This document shows, in pieces, positions 35,084 through 46,100 of a stretch of 64,000 bases of DNA. The notes under the pieces were generated by a model that searched no databases, was not told where the DNA came from, and worked only from the letters and a program-made list of their open reading frames with translations. The DNA comes from Sphagnum compactum. Lineage: Eukaryota; Bryophyta; Sphagnopsida; Sphagnales. How positions within the stretch are numbered: the stretch's first letter is position 1; every line of letters starts with the position of its first letter. The position numbers were made by a program, and so were the translations under genes. The stretch lies in NCBI GenBank assembly GCA_965153455.1, contig OZ234501.1, forward strand, positions 10,788,001 through 10,852,000, in the 5' to 3' direction.

Positions 35084-35690
35084 CTAGGTTGTGTGTTGTG
35101 GATGTGGCAATGGAAAATCTTTTTCATAAATCAAAGGCTTGGTCATCTTTTTGTTGAATGCTTGAATAGTGTTATTATTGTTCAAATCAATTGCATCTTT
35201 TATTATAAAAACACATTGGCTTATACACATCGGTTGAAGTGATATGTATACTTCATCCATATCATCCAAGAGGTCTCTAACACACAATAGCTTATAGATT
35301 AATTTACTACCAAGTTCTTTCAATATGTCATACATTTTAAAACTAAACTCACACAATAAATCTAATGTTGTTCTATCATGAGGATTCATCAACCAATAAT
35401 CTTCATTATGGCCAATCCTATCCATGTAATCATAAATCAACTTAAAGTCATCATTTAGTGTTTCCCAATTGTCTTTACAAGCAAGATTGTTCCTGACATG
35501 CGATGAACACCTTGCCTTCATCACATAAGCATTAACCTTTTCCCGCTTTGTGACGGTTATCTAAAATTGGTCCCAAGGATCCAATTGATCGAATGCCACA
35601 AGGTGTTCTTCTTTCTTTGCTTCAATCAATGCAATAATCTCCCCATGTTCCCAACTATGTTGCCAAGGTTTTCTGAATGAATTTCCATGA
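35084..35690 (-). pseudogene. Trihelix (GT-factor) DNA-binding protein fragment
   Basis: Reading on the minus strand from ~35690 to 35084, the product has the trihelix pattern: KPWQHSWEHGEIIALIEAKK (first helix with spaced Trp), then KREKVNAYVMKARC, then ACKDNWETLNDDFKLIYDY (third helix with the Trp and basic/aromatic spacing) and EDYWLM. Trihelix factors are plant-specific transcription factors related to Myb/SANT. A stop (TAG, 35561-35563) sits between helix 1 and helix 2 at a place where the frame otherwise runs on. The C-terminal half is Asp/Asn-rich and unrecognised. Probably a dead copy; TAG could be removed only by an unseen intron. Confidence 0.6.
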
Positions 35691-36344
35691 GATCTTCATC
35701 TGCGCATTCTCTAAACTTTTTTTCTCTTACCTTTGTCTGTTTTTTGAATTGGATGGAACATCTTCAGAAGGATACAATTTCAAACAAGATGGAATTCATT
35801 ATGAATGTGTTCAAAACATGAAAAGATGTGAATGGCCTTTTAAGACAACTTACAATTTGGCTATTGTGATCATAATAAATTGCCATTGTGTTTCTTCAAA
35901 TACCATAATACGTGGGTTGATTAAATGTTAATTAATTACTTTTTGAAATTGTCAAATTTTTTTGAAAAAATCTAGCAACCATGCAATTTTTTTAATTTTT
36001 TTCAAGCACACTAATTTTATTATTCAATATCATTCCTAATTGTAAAGTTTTTTTTATTCTATTGTCAAACATAATTGACCAAAAATAATTATTATCAGCA
36101 CCTTGATGCCAAATCAACTTAGGTGATATGGTAATCATCCCTAGTTTCATTAATCTTTCAAAAATCTTCATATAAAAATAGACCTATTACCTAGGGGCCA
36201 AAATCCCTTGAGCTACTATACTCTATAATGAACATAAACACAACATCCTTGCCTTGGTAGACAAGGCCAACAAATGAACTAACCAAGAAACTTGTCAACA
36301 GGGAACTATAATTATTTGGGTGTTATCAAGTGGAGGCAAAGGAC

Positions 36345-36669
36345 ATTATGCGTCCCTTGCAATGATGAGGGAAACATCAAACAAGTTACCTATTGTTGCC
36401 TTTCTAGCCTAACAAATCCTTGGCATTGCATGGTCACAAATTGAGATTTTTTTGTTTTTTTTGGGACCAAGATCTTTATGAATTTGAAAATGTGTGAATT
36501 GCAATCAAACCATTTAAAGAAGTTAGTATTTCTAAGCAAAAATTGGCCTAATGATCTTAAAATAGGTTGTAGTTCAACTAGTAATTTAATAAAGTTAATT
36601 GAGAAAAACTTAGAATTTGGAGACTTTGAACATGCATTTGAACAAGGTGAGGTTGTGGAGATGCAATAG
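36345..36669 (+). pseudogene. hAT-family transposase, C-terminal (dimerisation) remnant
   Basis: The blocks match the end of plant hAT transposases: LPIVAFLA-stop-QILGIAWSQIEIF (family: ...ARQ.LGI..SQ.E..FS), then in another frame LQSNHLKKLVFLSKNWPND (family: RR..L...N...L...KNWP.D). TAA at 36410-36412 and a frameshift in the T-runs near 36449-36460 disable it. No upstream DDE or BED-finger part was found, and no inverted repeats or 8-bp duplication were visible, so this is a truncated relic. Confidence 0.65.
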
Positions 36670-39054
36670 GCAACGTGAGTTTTTCAATCTATCAATTTGT
36701 TGATTGTTATTATTATTTTGAATTTCCAATTTAGAAATGAATTCTAATAACCGAATTGAAAAAACTATCTTAAAAACTTGTTAGTATCAAATTTGTGAGA
36801 ATCATCCCATTTGAAAAGTGACAATTTATTTTGAAAATCTAAAACCTTGTATGTTTCCTTAAAGTCTGGATTTAAAATTTGAAACCAAAACAATTATCCA
36901 AAATGACGAGAAGAACTAAAACTAGCAATTCTCTCAACATGCAAAAACTGCCCCAACACTACTAAATACCTCCTAAGGAGCATTGCTTGGGCAACATTGT
37001 GACGTCCTGCATGGTTCTACAGAAGAAGGCTTGATTAATGTCTGGTAGAAATGAAAGAAATACCATGAAAGATCTTGTTGTTGGAGATGGCTAAAAAAAA
37101 AGCTATTGTTGAGAATCTATCATGCTCCCTTAAAGTCATGGTTTCAAAATTGCCAAAGAACAAGGAAAACATTCTAAATTTCTTTTGCCTTTAAAGTAAG
37201 ACAAGTGTTGATAGTGAAGGACACAAATTGCAAGTTGCACAAAACCACATAGAGAGTCTAAAAATAGGTTTGGAAAAGAGCAATGAAGGGGATTTAAGTG
37301 TCTCCCAAACATAATAGTTAAAGGATATTTAGTATCTCACCAATACACCAGTGTGGGTGCTGCTTCACCATGTCCATATTTTCCACTTATCACATACCAT
37401 AACTTATTTTATTTTTGGGGATATCAACAAGGAATAAACTCAATTGGAAAGGATGAAACAACACCCAATAGGTCTCATCTTTAGGTACATAAGTTTAAAA
37501 AAAAGTAACTACTCGGTAAGTAGATGGTTTATACATAGGTAAGGGCTGTTTTTACTACCTACCTACTAACAACCTGCTTGTGGGTTGTGAGTAGGTAGGT
37601 TAGAAAAAAAGCAACTGAGCTAACCACCATGGTTAGCTAGGGAACTAGAGCCCAACAGAAAACTGTTTCCTGACCACTTATCATTCATCCTTTATGGTGC
37701 ACGGGTGAGTGCTGGTTCACTGTGGCTGTACATCATGAGGCATTAAGAAATTTCTGGGGGTTGGTGATTTTGCCCTTTCAAAAAAGGGGACTAAACCTTT
37801 AGTTAAGGCAAAACCAAACTAGTAGCTTAAATACAAAGTAGTTGTAAAGCTTTGCTTTGTATTCACCACATTGAATGCTAACCCTAATGCTAATTCTCTC
37901 TGCCTTTGTTTCTTGCCTCTCCAAGCAAGGCAGGTGAAGTCCAAATTACACATGGGAAGTGAAAAAAAAAAAAGATTATGATAAAAGACAACATTAAAAA
38001 CATGGAATAAGGAACAAATGTAATGAAACAAATCATGGGAACCAAAACACAAAACAAATTTTTTTTTAAAATAGTGCTAATTTCAGCCATTTAGAACTTT
38101 AACAAATCCTATGTATTGGCCGAAATGAGACGGTTTCGAAATCAAAACTTTTCTTAGATTTGCCCCAAAAATCAGTGACTGTTTTGTTTTGGGGCTGCTG
38201 CCCAAGAATGTTTTGTTGCTGTTCCCAGCTTCTTTCCTTGAATCCCACAAAGCTGCAAACCTAATTTGCTTCCTTCCGCCGCCACTAATGAATCCACCAA
38301 ATGTCGGCTCTAATTTGAAAGCAGTAGCAATAAACCGCAGTGCAGACGATTTTGTACCATCATATTGATTGTGTGGAAGGAACTTGGAACTTGAAGAATG
38401 TTTAATGTAGTTATTTATTACTGTGACAATGCATTAGCAAAGCTTGATGCTTATCCTCGTCAGTAATGCATTACCCACCAGCGCCTACGTCGCAATAGTA
38501 GTATTCATTGCAGTCTGTTGATTCAGCTGCAACATTTATTGCAATGGCAAAGCAGTAGAGACATGCAACAATTTTGCCTTGTGCACTTTTTGTGATGGCT
38601 TCATAACTTAGTGGCAATCTTTACTGCGCTTCCTTGTGTATGAGGATCTCGTGTCGCTAAATTCAGCGCTCCACGATGCGCGAACTTGGTGCTACTTACA
38701 CACGACTGCACGAGCGTGATCAGCAAACGGGTGCTTTTCCAGCGCCGCTGCCGACGATCTATGCGTCGATTGGGGGGGGGGGGCAGAGTGAACCAGCCCC
38801 CATGACTGCACCAGTTGGCCGTTCTGTCCATAGAATGGGCTGGATGATTCGCCTCTTTTTCATTCACCTCTTTACCTTACGCTTAACCAACATTCTACCA
38901 CAGTCAATCTTTTTTGCCTGCTGACCTTTGACCATTTTATTTTTTATTGCCAATTTTTTCTCAACCCTGACCTCCATGCTACTCACCCACCTAGCTATTA
39001 TACTGACCTAAATCTTAGCCCTGCCTACTAACTAACAATTAATCCTTTACTTAC
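36670..39054. other. Spacer; includes a compositionally distinct island at 38.1-38.9 kb
   Basis: 36670-38100 has AT-rich spacer and a hairpin at 37549-37608. 38100-38900 is richer in GC and CpG, with a G12 run at 38772-38783, and reads like an old insertion or promoter-like piece. Frames there (both strands, near 38600-38924) match no family I know. Confidence 0.4.
37549..37608. repeat. Short hairpin
   Basis: Arms of about 26 bases (TTTTTACTACCTACCTACTA and, inverted, AGTAGGTAGGTTAGAAAAA) with an 8-base loop and about four mismatches. Could be a MITE remnant or a cruciform formed by a simple repeat. Confidence 0.6.
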
Positions 39055-39450
39055 CTTGGCAAAACTCTTATCTCTTGTTGGCTAAACCTATATTTCTTCT
39101 TGGCTAAACTTATGGTTTTTCTTGGCAAAACTCCTATCTCTTGGCAAAACTTATATATTTTTTATTGGCTAAATTTTTATTTCTTGGCTAAACTTATATA
39201 TTTTACTGGCTAACTTTTATTTCTTCACTAAATTTATATTTTTTTTGACAAAACTTCTATCTCTTGGTTAAACCTATATTTTTTTTTGGTTAAATTTATA
39301 TATCTTACCAGGTAAACTTCTCTATTTTGGCAAAACCTATATATATATATATGTTTAGTTAAAATTATTTTTCTTAGTTAAACCTATATTTCTTCTTAGC
39401 TAAACTTCTATTTCTTGGCAAACTCTATATACCTTATTGGTTAAATTTCT
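39055..39450. repeat. Short tandem repeat (TTGGCTAAACTTATATTTC units)
   Basis: Degenerate units of roughly 25-35 bases alternate TTGGCTAAAC(C/T)TATATTTC and TTGGCAAAACT(T/C)CTATCTC. At least a dozen units. No coding potential. Confidence 0.75.
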
Positions 39451-40489
39451 ACCTAATTCATATTCCATAAATTAACCAAAAAAATAAATACATTTTTCAA
39501 TAATGCCATTTTAATTATTTGCAAAACATTTACTTATTGGCAAAACCTACCTACCCACACGTCATTATACCTACCTATGCACTTGCAAATTATGGACTTC
39601 AATTGCAAAAATTATAATGTAAAATGTGGGTATTGTAATTGCGAATTTTTTTTTGGCAATAGTCCTCTACCTCCATTTTGGACCATTTAATGCAAGATGT
39701 ACTTAGTTTAATTAAGGAATAGGCTTGATAAATTTAGAATTAAAAAAACATCAAACATTTATGAATATTTGCACAATTTTTAATACTTTTCAAAATCAAT
39801 CCTAGGTTGGATTTTGGGGGGGAAATTTGACCAAATTTTGACATACAAATACTTGCAACAAGATGCATTTTATCTTTTTTGAAGGTGAATGAAGAAAGTC
39901 TCAAGTTGAAATGACCACACTAAAGGTAAGAGAATAAACTCGTATTTCATTCATTTAATTTTTTCCTTTCATTGTGTTTCAATTTTAATTCATCACTCAT
40001 TCCTAAAAGATTATTTTTTATGGCATTTGTATATGTTTATAAAGTTAATAATTTTTTGACATTTACCATTAAAATTGTTTAGGTTTATGTATAAATTTTT
40101 GGGGTAATTAATTTTAAACTCTAAGGCTAATGCTTCCATTCATTATAATTTTTAATTAATTAACTTTAAAATTCAAAACATAGTTGTTATAAATGTTTTT
40201 TATATTCGATTGTAGTTTTGTTTGTATAATCATTAGGTTGAAAGCATTTATCATTACGATTATTTAAGGTTTTAAGTTTAAGGTTTAATGAAATGTGTGT
40301 TGATTTATTTAGGTTGTGTTTTCAAATCAAGATACAACTCTTTTGAATGTGATATCATCTTTTAACATCACCGGTATGACATTTTTTCTTAATCATTTTT
40401 TTTATGTTTTCTTATTGTTTTGTTCCTAATTTAAAGAAATCAACTTCCCTAGATGGTTTTAATACGATCATCAAATTCCACTAAGAATG

Positions 40490-41310
40490 TTCCATGTTTG
40501 ATATATGGTTTTAGCATTTTAGCCTCCCATAGATAGTGTGGATTTAGGGTCATAATGCCATATTACATTTTGCCACCCATGTATAGTGTGCATCTTTAAA
40601 TTGTTATGCATGTATTGCATTTCCCTCTCCCATATATAGTGTGGATTAAGGTCATAATGTGGGTATTGCACTTTGCCCCCACATATAGTGTGCATCTTTA
40701 AATTATCATGTAAATATTACATTTAGGGCTCCGACATGTAATGTGGATTAGGGTCATAATGTGGGTATTGCATTTTCCCCCCATATATAGTGTGCATATT
40801 TAAATTGTCATGTAGGTATTGCATTTAGTGCTTCCACATATAATGTGGATTAAGGTCATAATGTGGGTATTGCATTTTTCCCCCATATATAATGTGCATC
40901 TTTAAATTGTCATGTAAGTATTGCATTTAGGGCTTCCACATATAATGTGGATTAGGGTCATGATGTGGGTATTGCATTTTTCCCCCATATATTGTGTGCA
41001 ACTTTAAATTGTCATGTAAGTATTGCATTTTTCCCCCATATATAGTGTGCATCTTAAAATTATCATGTAAGTATTGCATTTAGGGCTTCCACATATAATG
41101 TGGATAAGGGTCATAATGTGGGTATTGCAATTTTCCCCCACATATAATGTGCATCTTTAATTGTCATGTAGGTATTGCATTTAAAGCTTCCACATATAAT
41201 GTGGATTAAGGTCATAACGTGGGTATTGCAAATTTCCCCCATATACAGTGTGCATTTTTAAATTGTCATGTAAGTATTGCATTTAGGGCTTCCATAAATA
41301 ATGCAGTTTG
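40490..41310 (+). repeat. 102-bp dimeric tandem repeat array
   Basis: The marker GTGGATTA(A/G)GGTCATAATG recurs near 40643, 40745, 40847, 40949, then 41102 and 41203, so the period is ~102 bases with one 153-base (1.5 unit) interval. Each unit is two related ~51-base halves: one with CCCCCATATATAGTGTGCATC and TTGTCATGTAAGTATTGCATTT, the other with CTTCCACATATAATGTGGATT and ATGTGGGTATTGCATTT. About eight units. The 1.5-unit step shows that halves can recombine with each other. Confidence 0.9.
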
Positions 41311-41609
41311 TTAACTATCATGTGGGTATTACATTTAGATTATCCATAGATAATATGGATTTAAAATTTACAATTATGGCCATAGACCATATCATATGTT
41401 CTCCATATTTAGCATTTAGGGTATTATGTGCATGATTATATAGGGTTTAGATGAGGGATACAAATTAAGTACTTAAAACATGTACATTTGCATTAGTATT
41501 TAATATGACAATTAACATGTAATTCAACATATTGCAAATATAAAATTTTGGACATCAATATCAATTTATTGTTTTTTCTTGTACAATAACTCAAGACATA
41601 GTTTCAAAC

Positions 41610-44562
41610 ATGGGTCGTGCTTCAAAATCTCAATATATTGAGATTCAAAAACCAAAGAAGTCACCTTTTAACAACACGGACTTGGTGTGGAAAAAAGATG
41701 TTCGACATGGAGGGGCACATATAATCGAAGTTGAATGTGCATACATCCCACATGCACGAATCTCAAAATTTCTAAATGGTGAACGAAGCCATGAAGACTC
41801 CCCGATGGAGTGGAACAATCATAAGCGAGTACCTTCACAAGAAAATGTAAAAATGCCAAGAATCCAAAACCACTTTGACCATATTTGGTATGATGTTTTA
41901 TTATTCACTTTTGTTATATGGAACTTGTTTTTTAACCTCATATTCTACCAAACTTTAGGTCTTAAATTGATTTCACATTTTGTAGGTATGCATGTGGGTA
42001 TGGGCCGGAAGATAATCATGGAGACCCAAATCACCATCAATCCATTAAATGGGGTTGTTTAGCTCAATTTTTGATTAGGCGATTATACACATGACTCCAG
42101 GTGGCAAATATAATCTTCTACCATTGACCTCATACACGGGTCAATGGTGAGCCTACACATGGCAAACATGACTTTGATTCCATTGCGCGACCATCTTTTT
42201 TTTGTCGCACGAATGTCACAAGCTTTCAAGGACCACATTTGGACCCAATTGGGTTTAGGTTACACCGTCAAGCAAATATATGATAAACATAAAGTAATAC
42301 GGTGGGCTAGAATCAATGCTAGAGAAGCGATGACAAGGGATGATTTCATTAGACAACAAGACATTGCTTACTTAGATCGCAAACACAAAAAAGGGAGTTG
42401 GTGTTTACACCAAAATCCGGCCATTTCCCTTCGCACATGGGCATTTAATCATCCAGATGATGTGTTTTATTTTCAAGATGCAAGTGAGGATAACGGGATT
42501 CATGTCCCATTCACAATAGGGATACAAACCCCATCTCAATTGCAAGCCATGGTTTCATTAGGTGATAATGGGGCAATCTCAATGGATGCCACCTTCGGCA
42601 CCAATGATGTGAAATTTTATTTGTTCACATTGATGGTGTTTAACGCACATCGCACTAGAGTGCCGGTTGCATGGATCATTACAAGCCGCCAAACATGCGA
42701 TGATTTGGTGGAATGGCTAACTCCTTTGAAAACGAAGTTTCTAAGGAAGAACCTTAAATGGAAACCTTCATGTTTCATTGTTGATGGTGTTCCACAAGAA
42801 CTACAAGCATTGTGATGAGTTTTGTGTGGGGTGACGATCAAATGCCCATTTACCTTTGCGTGTGGCACGTCTTAAAGGTTTGGCACTTACGATCAATGGA
42901 AAAAATCAAAGACAATGAAGTGCAATGTGCAATATTGCATGACCTTCACACTGTCATGTACATGCCCATTGAACCAAGTGAAAGCATTGAAGCCTCCATG
43001 ACTCATGGGAGAAACAAAATCATTGAAAATTTCACCCAACATTTACCCAGTGATTCATGGATTCGATATTTTTGGACCTATTATTTCCAAGTTGGTACGT
43101 GAATTAACTCTTAATCCATTATTGTTGTTACACCATGTTGTGCATATCTCAAAATATTCATTCTTTGAATTAAAGTAAAAACACCAATGGTGAATTTAGC
43201 AATCCCATGTGGGCTCAAATTGCAATACCCACATTGAGACCTTAATCCACACTATATGTGGGAACACTAAATGTAATACTTGCATGACAATTTAAAGATG
43301 CACACTATATGTGGGAGTAAAGTGCAATATTCACATTATGAACCTAATCCACACTATATGTGGGTGCCTTAAATGCAATACATGCATAACAATTTAAGGA
43401 TGCACACTGTATATGGGGGGAAAATGTAATACCCACATTATGACCTTAATTCATATTATATATGGTAAAAGGAAATGCAATACCTGCGCGACATATGGAT
43501 GCACACTATATCTTGTTGTAGATTTGTGGATGGTGGGGCTTTGACGAGTGCCACATTCAAACCAGGACACAAAAGCATCAATTGAATATTACCATGGGGC
43601 ATTGAAACATTGGTTTTCTTTGGAAACAAAAGGGCTTTGAGGTCGACAAATTGATTGGGTTAGTGTAGAGACTCACGACAACGATTGCAAGGCACTACAT
43701 GCACACAACTGAAATGAAGAAACACGAGTTCATAAGAAATAAGGTTGTGGAACGCATTGTGAAAACGAGTGTTGAGAAGGCCACATTGATCCCTCACACC
43801 AATGTCACCCATGGGATAGATGATTCAAATGAAACTGGCCATGCATGGATGGTACAAAGCCAACAACATCCGAATATGACATATAAGGTCCCATTTCCTT
43901 TCACCAAGTATGCTTGTTGCACATGTGAATGGGCATTGCGTGGAAACTTGTGTAAACATCAAGTTGCCATTTTTCTTACATGTACCGATTTCACTAAAGA
44001 AAATATCATTCAATATTGTGGGACATGGTATGGATATGATCGTGGACGTTTTGTTGCCATGTTTGCGAACCCTACCTATTTGCACATTTATGACAATGAA
44101 TGTAATGATGAAGAGGCCAATGAAGATCACTCTGAAAAACCATAGGTTGTTGATATGTGTGAGCTTATGAGACCAGATGATACCTCCCCCAATGTGGAAA
44201 AAGAGAAAGATCACAACCAACCTTTAAGTTCATCCACCTCCATGGCAAAAGCATTTGCTCGAATGGGTGACATAATGCAAGAAATCATCAATGAAGTCAA
44301 AGAAGGTGGGGTTCAACTCATAGACCACATCACATCATTGTTGTGTGTTATTGCAACATATGTACGAGGTATTCGCCTTTCCAAGGTGAATGAAGTCATG
44401 CATCCCGGCATGGTATTTCATTGTGTCAATGATGGACTTGATAATTCAATGCACCAGATGAAGGATTGGCATGAGACGATGTTAGAACATGGAAATATCC
44501 ATAAGAAGAGGGCTCATGAGAAAACAAAACACAAATTTGCTTGTACCTATCCCCCATTTTAA
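41610..44562 (+). pseudogene. MULE (Mutator-like) transposase with SWIM zinc finger, decayed
   Basis: ATG 41610 opens exon 1 (to 41887); exon 2 starts 41986 after TTTGTAG. The core in 42144-42815 has the MULE DDE block ISMDATFGTNDVKF (first Asp), VPVAWIITSRQ, and FIVDGVPQE (second Asp). 42812-43093 continues with YLCVWHVLKVW and SWIRYFWTYYF. After an intron (43094-43515), the last part has NQDTKASIEYYHGALKHW-like residues, then the SWIM finger CTCEWALRGNLCKH (CXC...CXH), and a C-terminal tail in a further frame (43699-44145, 44155-44562). It cannot make protein: TGA at 42092 and 42125, a frameshift in a T-run near 42190, TGA at 42813, a stop after GL near 43548 and TAG at 44143. No terminal inverted repeats or 9-bp duplication located. 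Confidence 0.8.
43094..43515 (-). repeat. Inverted copies of the 102-bp dimeric repeat inside the MULE intron
   Basis: From 43205 to 43505 the sequence is the reverse complement of the 40.5-41.3 kb array, about three units: CAATACCCACATT, CTTAATCCACACTATATGTGG, TGACAATTTAAAGATGCACAC. It is bounded by a GT (CAAGTTG|GTACGTG) and an AG (TTGTTGTAG) that let the transposase reading continue, so the array forms most of an intron. Confidence 0.75.
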
Positions 44563-46100
44563 TTTTCCATTACTAAAATGTGCATCATATTACAATTGTG
44601 TCAAAGAATAAATTATTTATGTGTTAATGTGCTGATTTTTGTATCAATGAACATGTAGGATTTGAAAGTTAAAAGTTACATTATTAAGGCTATATAACAC
44701 ATATATTCTAAAACTCCCAAACAAGAATATTTCACTCAAACATTATATAGAGGTGGGTATTGCAAGTCAATTGTACAATAATCACCAGGTCAATATGCGG
44801 ATAATGGTTACCCATCTTGTCTCTTGTGGCATTTAATTGGTATTACATACATGTATTGCAAGGTTTAGGGTATATCATAATTAAAGGTTAACAAGCACTA
44901 ACACAAGTATTGCATATAATTTCATATATTTTGTGGGTATTAGTTATGTTAGATGAAGGTATTGCAAATTCCCTACTCATTTTAGAGGGGGATTTGACCA
45001 CTTAATGCAGGTATTGTCCTACCTTTTTCATTAGGAATGATGATTTTGCTTTAGTTATAAATATCATTTGGATATTTCTTATTGCATTCGGTCCATTAAA
45101 TGTAGGTATTACATTTGGTGACAAGATCCCCCTAAGTAAACCTAGATGATGAGGGACTAAGTTTTTGCAATACCTGCATAATAAATTTTTATTAACCAAA
45201 AGGGGGCTTTTGGTGAGGGTACACAATATAAATTTATGTAGGTAAACGATAAGCTTACTATGGTAAATTGGTAATATGTGGGAGGGTTTTTTTTATCATT
45301 CATACCTTTGTCATGGAGTCACCTTCATTTTCTTCTCCTTTAATGAAAAAGAAAAGAAAAATAGGAACTTCGTTAGATATATGTGTGTATGTGAATACAT
45401 AAATTCACTTAAAAAATATTCCATGAAAATAATATAAATGTTAAGAAAAATGTTACTTTAAAACAATTAATGATAGAAAGTTGGGCTTAATTTCCTTAAA
45501 CCCAATGTCCCCCCTATTTATTTGAAACATATCTTAGGCAAAAGTTTAGATTAGGGTAATGGAACATGAACATGAGTTGGTTGATATGTGGGTATTGCAA
45601 TTTGAAACGCTTTATGGAGAACCCAACCATAAATAAGAGAAGATCAAAAGTTTGCAATACCTGCGTAAACAAACTAATTTATGCACCAAGGGGTCCTTTC
45701 ATGAAAATGGGCAATGCAATTATATAAAAGTATTAAATTACATTTTTTCATTAAAGTTATTGTGCGAGTATTTCATGATAAGGATAATGAAGGTATTGCT
45801 TAAATGTTTTAGCATGGCCATAAAATGTGCTAACCTTATTAGATGAAGGTGTTCATTTGGTTTATAGTAAATGTAATCCATTCGTAATGGATGGGGGTAT
45901 TGTGTGCAACATGGCATAAGATTAACCCAAAATCTACAAATCCCAAAATTAAAGGTCAAAATTAAAACAAATGGATTGATACAAAAATGTTCAAGTAATC
46001 ACACTACAAAAAGGATGGTGACAAAAATATAACATGTTAAGTTAAATCTATATGGCTCAATACAAAATGGTGCATATGTGCATTAAAGCTATATCTATAG
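44563..46100. other. Spacer with scattered GGTATTGCA motifs
   Basis: No gene. The motif (GT)GGTATTGCA(A) from the 102-bp repeat, or its complement TGCAATACCTGC, recurs about ten times at irregular spacing (for example near 44754, 44939, 44961, 45006, 45169, 45591, 45653, 45785, 45894), without the rest of the unit. It probably belongs to the same repeat or transposon block as the MULE. Confidence 0.5.

Noticed and set aside
38601-38924. Overlapping frames on both strands in the GC-rich island
   Set aside because: No family match; long frames are expected by chance in GC-rich DNA.
40490-43515. Arrays taken as a CRISPR array or as simple terminal inverted repeats of the MULE
   Set aside because: No spacers of constant size between repeats and a plant context rule out CRISPR; the right array lies inside the gene, so it is not a terminal repeat of this element.
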